Source: Spartobacteria bacterium UBA6821 (GTDB lineage Bacteria > Verrucomicrobiota > Verrucomicrobiia > Chthoniobacterales > UBA6821). From it: a DNA stretch of 13,531 bases. The position numbers were made by a program, and so were the translations under genes. The notes beneath the pieces are model-generated. The model was not told where the DNA came from. It made no database searches and saw nothing but the letters and a program-made list of their open reading frames with translations. The DNA lies in the NCBI GenBank assembly GCA_002452515.1, contig DKEN01000096.1:1-13531 (forward strand), in the 5' to 3' direction. Below, piece by piece: positions 1 through 5,797 of the stretch (position 1 is its first letter; every line of letters begins with the position of its first letter).

Positions 1-264
1 AATTTCTACATCGATAACGCCATGGTGCCTTCGGCTCGATTTTATCAGGAGACCGTCGAGAAAATTAAGAAATACCATCCAGCCGCCTTTGTCATCACCG
101 ACTGGCCGATCAACAACACCGAGGAGTCAAAATTCAGCAGCTGGGCTTCCGGGACCTATGGTTACATCAAGATGAACTATCAACTCGCTTACAAAGATGG
201 GAATTTGGAGCTTTTTGTCAGGCCGGATCTGGCTTCCAAGATCCCAGCAAACCTTGGGCACTAA
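1..264 (+). CDS. C-terminal fragment of a probable membrane glycosyltransferase-like protein
   Basis: The frame is open from the window edge to TAA at 262-264, so only about 87 C-terminal residues are visible. There is an internal ATG at 22, but the frame is open upstream of it with protein-like sequence (NFYIDNA), so this is most likely the end of a longer gene. The fragment is hydrophilic with no membrane segment. Its pattern (xxYQETVEKIKKYHPAAFVITDW, then KFSSWASGTYGYIKMNY and a closing LELFVRPDL strand) resembles the periplasmic tail of GT39-type polytopic glycosyltransferases, where a residue such as Asp-Trp precedes a 'W..xxY.yI..nY' stretch. That family assignment comes from remembered patterns and is tentative. 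Its stop overlaps the stop of the convergent GT9 gene by 4 bases. A surface-glycan role is inferred from that neighbour. Confidence 0.6.
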   Translation, partial: NFYIDNAMVPSARFYQETVEKIKKYHPAAFVITDWPINNTEESKFSSWASGTYGYIKMNYQLAYKDGNLELFVRPDLASKIPANLGH

Positions 265-1292
265 CGACGCATCCCCGATGCCTCCCGACAGGCGGAGACA
301 ACCTCTTCGACGCTGATCTTGAGCATCCTGTCGTTGTCGGGGAGGCCGGGAACTTCGCCCGGTTCACCGCGTTTCCTCCCCGCGGGAGCGACCATGATAT
401 GAGGGCATTTCCAGGGGCCAAACTGACCTGGCACACTGTGTCCGAATAGGCTGACAATCGGGCATTGCATCGCCGCGGCGAGATGCATCGCCGCCGTATC
501 GCCGCCGACATAGTAGCGTGCGCGTTCCAGAATCCAGGCAAGTTCTCTCCAGGAGGCATTGCCTCCGGTGGTAATAACCCTTGAGCCGAATCCTTCGCAG
601 AGAGTCTGCGCTTCCTCTCTCTCCACAGCCGAGGGGCCGCAGCTTATCACCACTTGCGGGCTGAATTCCAGCAGGCGTGCCAGTGTTTCTCGCCAGCGAT
701 CCAGAGGCCATGATTTGCAATGCCAGCGAGTGGCGGCATGAAGAACGGCAAAGTTCCCATTCAAGGCCGCCGCCTCTTTCCAGGGGAGTGCAGCCGAGGA
801 GTCAAAGCGCAGGGGTGGGATTTCAGTTGATAATCCCAGCACCTCGCACGGTGTCATGTAATCCATTTCGACCTGATGGAGGAGGTTGCGATCAGTTTCG
901 ACGATCCGTGTGAAGCTGCGTCTCCACGCGGGGCTGAGTTTTTCGAGGTCTCCGCCGTGGGTGGCGCGAACACGAGCGCGTGAGGCGGTGATGAGCGTGC
1001 GGCCCCGATCATTGTCACCGAGTTCAAAGGCGTAGTCGAACGAGGTGCCCAAGACGGTGAGAAAGGTGCCTAGATCGCCGCCAAAGTCTTTCCACGTGCG
1101 TTTCCCTTCCTCAGGGCGTGCCGTGGTCAGAAGGCGATCGATTTCTGGGCAACCGGCTAAAATCCCCTCGGTGCCGCGCCTGACGGCGACCCAGATCTCG
1201 GCATTGGGGAATTTTTGACGCGTCGCGACGAGGATCGGCGTGATGAGCAGATTGTCACCGATATGGCGGAGTTTCGTGAAGAGAATGCGCAT
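261..1292 (-). CDS. Glycosyltransferase family 9 (heptosyltransferase-like) protein
   Basis: 343 residues, close to the usual 330-360 for GT9. This family transfers heptose from ADP-heptose onto the LPS inner core at the cytoplasmic face of the inner membrane. The N-terminus MRILFTKLRHIGDNLLITP has the GT9 signature, with the acceptor-site Asp at residue 13, and KFPNAEIWVAVRRGTEGIL resembles WaaQ-type proteins. In the C-terminal domain, TRWHCKSWPLDRW (188-200) supplies the conserved Lys193, and GGDTAAMHLAAAMQCPIVSLFG (263-284) is the nucleotide-sugar site with Asp265. The start is the ATG at 1292, at the expected family position. No Shine-Dalgarno precedes it. It lies 204 bases downstream of the stress-protein gene on the same strand and overlaps the end of the convergent upstream gene by 4 bases. 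The class is secure; the exact acceptor (HepIII-like or another sugar) is not. Confidence 0.9.
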   Translation of the reverse strand: MRILFTKLRHIGDNLLITPILVATRQKFPNAEIWVAVRRGTEGILAGCPEIDRLLTTARPEEGKRTWKDFGGDLGTFLTVLGTSFDYAFELGDNDRGRTLITASRARVRATHGGDLEKLSPAWRRSFTRIVETDRNLLHQVEMDYMTPCEVLGLSTEIPPLRFDSSAALPWKEAAALNGNFAVLHAATRWHCKSWPLDRWRETLARLLEFSPQVVISCGPSAVEREEAQTLCEGFGSRVITTGGNASWRELAWILERARYYVGGDTAAMHLAAAMQCPIVSLFGHSVPGQFGPWKCPHIMVAPAGRKRGEPGEVPGLPDNDRMLKISVEEVVSACREASGMRR

Positions 1293-1338
1293 CGGATCAA
1301 TTTTTCACAAAGACGAGGGAGATCGGACGGAATTTTCC

Positions 1339-1362
1339 CGCAGAGATGCAGAGGCGCAGAGA
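1339..1362 (+). repeat. 24-base interspersed repeat, copy R1
   Basis: Three consecutive 8-base units fitting YGCRGAGR. This copy differs at 3 of 24 positions from the copy at 3382-3405 and lies opposite in orientation to the copy at 1455-1478. It sits in the gap between the stress-protein gene and the GT9 gene. Similar GCAGAGACGC-type strings are known as dispersed intergenic repeats in several bacterial phyla, and spurious translations of them (SRRDAEAQR) are common. Confidence 0.75.
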
Positions 1363-1407
1363 TTCCAAGAAATGCTTCAGATGGGTGAGCTTCAGAAAAG
1401 CTCCTGT

Positions 1408-1419
1408 CTTCCTAGGAAG
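1408..1419. repeat. 12-base perfect palindrome between inverted repeats R1 and R2
   Basis: CTTCCTAGGAAG is its own reverse complement. It is roughly central in the 92-base spacer between the inverted repeat copies R1 and R2, so the whole interval 1339-1478 has a nested-palindrome layout. No function is known from the sequence alone. Confidence 0.45.
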
Positions 1420-1454
1420 GAATTGGCGTAACTCCCTTGGCATACTAGATTTTT

Positions 1455-1478
1455 TCTCCGCGTCTTTGCGTCTCTGCG
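1455..1478 (-). repeat. 24-base interspersed repeat, copy R2 (inverted)
   Basis: Read on the minus strand, this matches the copy at 3382-3405 in 23 of 24 positions, as three 8-base units of the form CGCRRAGR. It begins 18 bases beyond the stop of the stress-protein gene on that gene's own strand, so it would lie in that gene's 3' untranslated region. Together with R1 it could form a long imperfect hairpin. Confidence 0.75.
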
Positions 1479-1496
1479 CGCTATTTCCCTAAACCT

Positions 1497-1946
1497 CTAT
1501 TTTCCGTGAACCGGAATAACGGTGACAGGGATCGTCGCCTTGTGCAGGACAGAGGTCACGACGCTCCCGCTGAAGAGATGATAGAGCGCGCCATGCCCAT
1601 GCGAACCGAGGACTAGCATGTCGGCACCGGTCGCCTTGGACTGATCAATGATTTCGTCCTGGGGCAACGCGACAGCTGTGATCGTCTCAACGCTGAGGCC
1701 CGTGGCACGCAACGGGGCCGCGAGCTTTTCCAATCGTTCCTTAAGCCCTTCGACATCAGGTGGCTCCATCGGCATCGGGGCAGTAATGACATCCATGGCG
1801 GCTCCCACAGGGACATACGCGGCCACCGGTTCCAGCACGGCGAGGATGATAAGCTTGGCCTGAAGATCTTTGGCAAGTTGCGCAGCGCCTTCAACGACTT
1901 GGGGCGTAATCGGGCTGAGATCAATTGCGACGAGGATGGTTTTCAT
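1497..1946 (-). CDS. Universal stress protein (UspA family, ATP-binding type)
   Basis: 149 residues from the ATG at 1946, the usual length of a single Usp domain. The N-terminus MKTILVAIDLSP carries the conserved strand-1 Asp9. The C-terminal part reads GADMLVLGSHGHGALYHLFSGSVV (107-130), giving the G-x2-G-x9-G-S nucleotide-binding loop at residues 114-128. This marks the ATP-binding subclass, so the protein probably binds ATP in the cytoplasm as a homodimer. An in-frame ATG at 2000 would add 18 residues, but that extension lacks family character and would run into the rarA start region, so the shorter form is preferred. It is divergent from rarA with 84 bases between the starts. The partner process is unknown. 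It is the only gene directly upstream of GT9 on this strand, but the 204-base repeat-rich gap argues against tight coupling. Confidence 0.92.
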   Translation of the reverse strand: MKTILVAIDLSPITPQVVEGAAQLAKDLQAKLIILAVLEPVAAYVPVGAAMDVITAPMPMEPPDVEGLKERLEKLAAPLRATGLSVETITAVALPQDEIIDQSKATGADMLVLGSHGHGALYHLFSGSVVTSVLHKATIPVTVIPVHGK

Positions 1947-1994
1947 GGAAAGGGAAGGGACTGCTTGGAGCAGCATGGAACGGAGGAGGTTGCC

Positions 1995-2023
1995 TTGCAA
2001 GCGTTGTGCGCCTCTCTCATACT
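1995..2023 (+). promoter_or_regulatory. Candidate sigma70-type promoter for rarA
   Basis: TTGCAA (1995-2000) and CATACT (2018-2023) are separated by 17 bases and match the -35 and -10 consensus at 4 of 6 each. A transcript would start about 2030, immediately at the preferred rarA ATG (2031), implying a leaderless message. The -35 lies in the 8-base palindrome CTTGCAAG, so it could also be read on the minus strand towards the stress-protein gene. This is a weak call. Confidence 0.3.
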
Positions 2024-2030
2024 GCGTGAA

Positions 2031-3410
2031 ATGGAGGATCTTTTCGGGAATTCAGAGCCGGATGAGGAGGGAACGCTTCCCGCAGACGCTCCTCTAGCTG
2101 CCCGGATGCGTCCCCGTTCTCTGGAGGAGTATGTCGGTCAGGGACATATTCTGGGCAAGGGGAAACTGCTTCGACGTGCCATCGAGGCGGACAGACTTTC
2201 CTCGGTGATCTTCTATGGGCCTCCCGGCACGGGGAAGACCAGTCTGGCGCAGGTGATTGCGCGAAGCACGAGGAGCCGCTTTCTGGAGCTGAGTGGCGTT
2301 GAAGGAAGTGTTGCCGATATTCGCAAGGCGATCATGGCCGCCACCATCGAGGCCAGAAAGGGGGGAAGGACGCTGCTTTTTATCGACGAGATTCATCGAT
2401 TCAACAAGGCGCAGCAGGATGCGCTGCTCCCCGATGTCGAGCGTGGCACGGTGCGTCTGATCGGTGCGACGACGCAGAACCCGTATTTTTCGATCAATAG
2501 TCCGTTGGTATCGCGCTCGCAGATCTTCCAACTCGAGCCTCTAAGCATCCCGGATCTGGTGGCGCTTCAGCACAGGGCTGTGTCGGATCAAGAACGCGGA
2601 CTTGGAAACTTGCCGGTTGATCTGGATGAGGCGGCGGCGATCCATCTCGCCACGGTGAGCGACGGCGATGCCCGCAAATGTCTCAATGCCCTGGAAATTG
2701 CGGCGCGTACCACACCCTACGATATCGGGGGAAGGATACGGATTTCCTTGGAAGTGGCCGCGGAGAGCATTCAGAAAAAAGCCGTCGTCTATGACGGGAC
2801 GGGAGATGATCATTATGACACGGCCAGTGCTTTCATCAAAAGCCTGCGTGGAAGCGATCCCGATGCCGCCCTGTACTGGCTCGCCAAAATGCTTCATGCA
2901 GGGGAGGAACCGCGCTTCCTTACGAGACGCCTTGTTATTTTTGCCAGCGAGGATGTCGGGTTGGCCGATCCGCTGGCCCTCCCTCTCGCCATCTCCGCCC
3001 AGCAGGCAGTGGAGTTCGTGGGGCTGCCGGAAGCCAGGATCACTCTTGCCCATGCCACGGTTTATCTGGCAACAGCCCCCAAGAGCAATAGCGCCTACGC
3101 CGCCCTTGGAAAAGCGCAAGAGGATGTCGCCAAAGGACGCACGTTGGCAGTGCCCGCTCACCTGAGGGATGCCCACTACAAGGGATCAAAGTCGTTGGGG
3201 CATGGTGAGGGATACAAATACGCCCATGATTATGACGGCGGGTATGTGCCACAGTCGTATCTGCCGGAGGGGCGCCTCTATTATGAGCCGTTGCGTATCG
3301 GGGCCGAGGCTCGTATCGCCGATCGTATCGAGGTGTGGCGTGCGCAATTTGAAACCGCTCAGAAAGAAGGAAAAGATCTCGCGCAGAGACGCAAAGGCGC
3401 GGAGAAATAA
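2031..3410 (+). CDS. rarA: Replication-associated recombination protein A (RarA/MgsA), AAA+ ATPase
   Basis: 459 residues from the ATG at 2031, within the family range of about 430-460. RarA is a tetrameric clamp-loader-related ATPase acting at stalled replication forks and on single-strand gaps. MEDLFGNSE followed by PLAARMRPRSLEEYVGQGH is the typical RarA start. Walker A is GPPGTGKT (63-70), Walker B LLFIDEIHRF (115-124), sensor 1 GATTQNP (145-151), sensor 2 GDARKCLNALE (212-222). The C-terminal tetramerisation region includes EDVGLADP (307-314), VPAHLRDAHYKG and YVPQSYLPEGRLYYEP. The frame stays open upstream to 1878. A TTG at 1995 follows a good AGGAGGT (1984-1990) with a 4-base gap and would add 12 residues. 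I keep the ATG because it gives the conserved MxDLF start. The last nine codons (AQRRKGAEK) come from a dispersed repeat. Confidence 0.96.
   Translation: MEDLFGNSEPDEEGTLPADAPLAARMRPRSLEEYVGQGHILGKGKLLRRAIEADRLSSVIFYGPPGTGKTSLAQVIARSTRSRFLELSGVEGSVADIRKAIMAATIEARKGGRTLLFIDEIHRFNKAQQDALLPDVERGTVRLIGATTQNPYFSINSPLVSRSQIFQLEPLSIPDLVALQHRAVSDQERGLGNLPVDLDEAAAIHLATVSDGDARKCLNALEIAARTTPYDIGGRIRISLEVAAESIQKKAVVYDGTGDDHYDTASAFIKSLRGSDPDAALYWLAKMLHAGEEPRFLTRRLVIFASEDVGLADPLALPLAISAQQAVEFVGLPEARITLAHATVYLATAPKSNSAYAALGKAQEDVAKGRTLAVPAHLRDAHYKGSKSLGHGEGYKYAHDYDGGYVPQSYLPEGRLYYEPLRIGAEARIADRIEVWRAQFETAQKEGKDLAQRRKGAEK
3382..3405 (+). repeat. 24-base interspersed repeat, copy R3, inside the 3' end of rarA
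   Basis: Three 8-base units of the form CGCRRAGR, matching R2 in 23 of 24 positions. It is read in frame as part of the last RarA residues, and the stop codon TAA follows directly after the repeat (3408-3410). This suggests the element inserted or expanded at the end of the gene and replaced its original terminus. Confidence 0.75.
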
Positions 3411-3440
3411 AGAGTGAAGAAACAGGGCGTTAAAACCTGA

Positions 3441-3460
3441 AGGCTTCTTCGAGAAAGCCT
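3441..3460 (+). terminator. Possible weak terminator hairpin after rarA
   Basis: AGGCTT (3441-3446) pairs with AAGCCT (3455-3460) around an 8-base loop containing TTCG, 30 bases after the rarA stop. Only two T residues follow, so it is not a classical intrinsic terminator. It directly abuts the candidate promoter of the next gene. Confidence 0.3.
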
Positions 3461-3489
3461 TTGACTCTCCCGTGCCGCCCTTCTACCCT
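3461..3489 (+). promoter_or_regulatory. Candidate sigma70-type promoter of the ndk-led gene run
   Basis: TTGACT (3461-3466, 5 of 6) and TACCCT (3484-3489, 3 of 6, keeping the TAnnnT pattern) are separated by the ideal 17 bases. Transcription would start near 3496 and give a leader of about 63 bases to the ATG at 3559. The position, between a hairpin after rarA and the first gene of a tightly spaced run, fits an operon promoter. Confidence 0.45.
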
Positions 3490-3510
3490 TCCTGTCCGCC
3501 TAGGAACGCC

Positions 3511-3544
3511 CTTAAGTCCAATTAAGCCGCTCCATTCGGCGGCT
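3511..3544 (+). promoter_or_regulatory. Structured 5' leader of ndk (two adjacent hairpins)
   Basis: CTTAA (3511-3515) pairs with TTAAG (3522-3526), and AGCCGC (3525-3530) pairs with GCGGCT (3539-3544) around an 8-base loop. The two stems share bases 3525-3526, so they could be alternatives. The second ends 14 bases before the ATG at 3559, where no Shine-Dalgarno is seen. A role in translation control is possible but unproven. Confidence 0.3.
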
Positions 3545-3558
3545 CTTACCACATTCCT

Positions 3559-4572
3559 ATGGCCACTCAGCTAACCTACGCTTTCATCACGCCGACGGCC
3601 CTTCGCAAGGGTCGTACCGGTGGCATCCTTGGTCGTCTTATTTCACGCAGTGGTCTCGAACTGACCACGGGACGCATTTTTGCTCCCTCTGCCAAACTGC
3701 TCGGCGATCTTGCAGCCACACTCGCCGCCCAATCCAAAACGGCAGCCTACCTCAAGGCCCTCCCCGCCGGTTCACAGGCCCTCGTCCTGGTGCTGCAGGG
3801 TGACGACGCTGCTGTCAAGGCGGCCACCGTTGTCGGCAGCGACACCTCCATGAATGGCCGAGGGACAACTATCCGCGACACCTACGGCGATCTGGTCGAA
3901 GAGAACGGCACCACAGTTTATTTTGATCCCGGCGTCATTGCTCCCGCTACGGCACTCGAAGCTGAGGCAGGATTGAAGTTGCTTGCAGCCGCTTCCGATG
4001 CCGAGGGTGGTATTCTGGATGCCTCCTCCACCTTCCCTGCCGGAACAACACTGGAAAAAACCCTCGTGCTGATCAAGCCCGATAACTTTGCTTTCCCCAA
4101 TACCCGTCCAGGCGGCGTGATCGATCTTCTAACCCGTACCGGCCTGGCGCTGGTCGGCTTCAAACCCTTCCACATGACGGTTGCCCAGGGTGAGCAGTTC
4201 TACGGGCCCGTTCTCGATTTCCTTGTGGAGAAGCTGCCCGATGGCCGCGCCCAGTGGGAGTCGATCATCGCCTTCATGTCCGGCAAGCGTCCCTCAGAGT
4301 GTAGCGACGAAGAGAAGAATCTCCCGGGTTCCCAGCACTGCGTCGCCCTGATCTACCAGGGACCCAATGCCGTCGTAAAAATCCGCGAAGCCCTTGGCCC
4401 CACAAATCCCTCACAGGCTCCCCACGGCACGATCCGCAAGGAATTCGGCACCACGATCATGATCAATGGTGCCCATGCCTCCGACTCCGTTGAAAATGTC
4501 GCCCGCGAGACCGGAATTATCCGGCTTGAGGAAAACGACTTCAAAACGAAGATTGCAGCAGCCCTTTCCTAA
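3559..4572 (+). CDS. ndk: Two-domain nucleoside diphosphate kinase with a degenerate N-terminal domain
   Basis: 337 residues, about twice the usual 135-150. The second domain (about 166-337) is a full NDK, which moves the gamma-phosphate from ATP to NDPs through a phospho-histidine. It has LVLIKPDNF (Lys173), TNPSQAPHGTIRKEFG (Arg293) and MINGAHASDSVE with the catalytic His306. It also carries an insertion of about 25 residues (roughly 226-256) before the CVALIYQGPNAV strand. The first domain (about 5-145) keeps the fold pattern, including ALVLVLQGDDAAVKAA and GTTIRDTYG. However, KPD is replaced by TPT (11-13), and alignment of the repeat places Gly125 where the histidine should be, so it should be inactive. 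A structural or regulatory role for it is inferred. ATG 3559 gives the natural domain start. It is the first gene of the six-gene run, 34 bases before the aminotransferase. Confidence 0.88.
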   Translation: MATQLTYAFITPTALRKGRTGGILGRLISRSGLELTTGRIFAPSAKLLGDLAATLAAQSKTAAYLKALPAGSQALVLVLQGDDAAVKAATVVGSDTSMNGRGTTIRDTYGDLVEENGTTVYFDPGVIAPATALEAEAGLKLLAAASDAEGGILDASSTFPAGTTLEKTLVLIKPDNFAFPNTRPGGVIDLLTRTGLALVGFKPFHMTVAQGEQFYGPVLDFLVEKLPDGRAQWESIIAFMSGKRPSECSDEEKNLPGSQHCVALIYQGPNAVVKIREALGPTNPSQAPHGTIRKEFGTTIMINGAHASDSVENVARETGIIRLEENDFKTKIAAALS

Positions 4573-4606
4573 CATTTCAGTCCCAACCACTAAACCCACG
4601 CTTCCC

Positions 4607-5770
4607 ATGGAACTCGCAAATCGCGTCAGCGAACTCACCCCCTCCCTCACCCTCGCCATCGACAGCAAGGCCAAGGCCCTGCGCGCCGAGGGAGTTAATA
4701 TCTACAGTTTCGGAGCCGGCGAACCCGATTTCGACACACCGGAGCATATCAAAGCCGCCGCTGTTGAGGCCCTGGGCGCCGGATTCACCAAATACACCCC
4801 CAGCTCCGGAATTCCCGAGTTGCGCGCCGCCATCAGCGAGAAATTCAAACGTGATAACGGACTCGACTACAAGCCGAGCGAGATCATTGTCAGCAACGGT
4901 GCGAAGCAGAGCTGCTTCAACGCTATCCTTGCCGTCTGTGGCGAAGGGGACGAAGTAATCATTCCCGCCCCTTACTGGCTCAGCTATCCCGAGATGGTTC
5001 GCCTCGCCGGGGCTGAACCCGTCATCGTTCAGACCACTCAGGAGAATGACTGGAAGATGACCGCCCAGCAGTTCGAGGAGGCGATGAGCCCCCGCACGAA
5101 GATGATCATCATCAACTCTCCCGGCAATCCGACCGGAACCTCAGGATCTGGGCGAGCCCCCCGCGCCTTGGTGGAAGTCGCCGCCGACGAGGAGATCATC
5201 ATCCTTTCCGATGAAATCTACGAGAGCCTCACCTATGATGGCGCCGAACATGTTTCCGTTGCTTCCATCACCCCTGAGGCCCGTGATCTGACGATCACAG
5301 TCAATGGATTCAGCAAAGCTTACGCGATGACCGGATGGCGCATCGGCTACCTTGGAGCTCCCGAGCCGATCGCAAAGGCGATCGATTCCCTCCAGAGCCA
5401 CAGCACCTCCGGCCCCTGTTCCTTCGCCCAGAAGGGTGCGCTTGCAGCCATCACTGGCGACCAGCAGTGCGTCGCTGACATGCGCGAGGAGTTCAACATC
5501 CGCCGCGAATACATCTACGAGCGCCTCTCCGCAATCCCGAATGTCACCGCAGTGAAGCCCAAGGGTGCCTTCTATATTCTGGCCAACATTTCCAAACTTG
5601 GTATGACCTCGACGAACTTCGCCGACCGTCTGCTCAGCAAGGCCAATGTGGCCGTGGTTCCAGGCATCGCCTTCGGTGATGATTCCGTCGTGCGCCTCAG
5701 CTACGCGACCGGCCTTGATGTCATCAAGCCGGGTCTTGATGCTTTTGAGGAATTCTGCAAGACCCTCTAA
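4607..5770 (+). CDS. Class I PLP-dependent aminotransferase (aspartate aminotransferase-like)
   Basis: 387 residues from the ATG at 4607. The open frame extends upstream into ndk, but only from 4607 does family-like sequence begin (MELANRVSELTPSLTLAIDSKAKALRAEG). The enzyme is cytoplasmic and would move amino groups between aspartate (or prephenate) and 2-oxoglutarate. Visible elements are FGAGEPDFDTP (35-44), TKYTPSSGIPELR (61-73), SNGAKQS (96-102), NSPGNPTG (170-177), LSDEIYE (200-206) with Asp202 and Tyr205, the PLP lysine Lys237 in GFSKAYAMTGWRIGY (234-248), and the carboxylate-binding Arg363 in VVRLSY. This fits the Thermus-type aspC/aatA subgroup. Residues 178-185 after NPTG (TSGSGRAP) differ from the usual 'VYSxEEL'-like stretch, although length is preserved. 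It lies 34 bases after ndk and 27 before the prenyl synthase. Substrate specificity cannot be told from the sequence. Confidence 0.93.
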   Translation: MELANRVSELTPSLTLAIDSKAKALRAEGVNIYSFGAGEPDFDTPEHIKAAAVEALGAGFTKYTPSSGIPELRAAISEKFKRDNGLDYKPSEIIVSNGAKQSCFNAILAVCGEGDEVIIPAPYWLSYPEMVRLAGAEPVIVQTTQENDWKMTAQQFEEAMSPRTKMIIINSPGNPTGTSGSGRAPRALVEVAADEEIIILSDEIYESLTYDGAEHVSVASITPEARDLTITVNGFSKAYAMTGWRIGYLGAPEPIAKAIDSLQSHSTSGPCSFAQKGALAAITGDQQCVADMREEFNIRREYIYERLSAIPNVTAVKPKGAFYILANISKLGMTSTNFADRLLSKANVAVVPGIAFGDDSVVRLSYATGLDVIKPGLDAFEEFCKTL

Positions 5771-5797
5771 ACATTCCGGAGTTTTCCACTCCACGAC

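Noticed and set aside
1240..1431. Small plus-strand frame containing SRRDAEAQR
   Set aside because: This peptide is the known spurious translation of the GCAGAG-type repeat, and the frame starts inside the GT9 gene on the other strand.
2541..3176. 211-codon minus-strand frame opposite rarA
   Set aside because: It is antisense to well-conserved RarA sequence and lacks any family motif.
4466..4606. Longer N-terminus for the aminotransferase overlapping ndk
   Set aside because: The extra residues are an out-of-frame reading of the conserved NDK C-terminus, and family similarity begins at ATG 4607.
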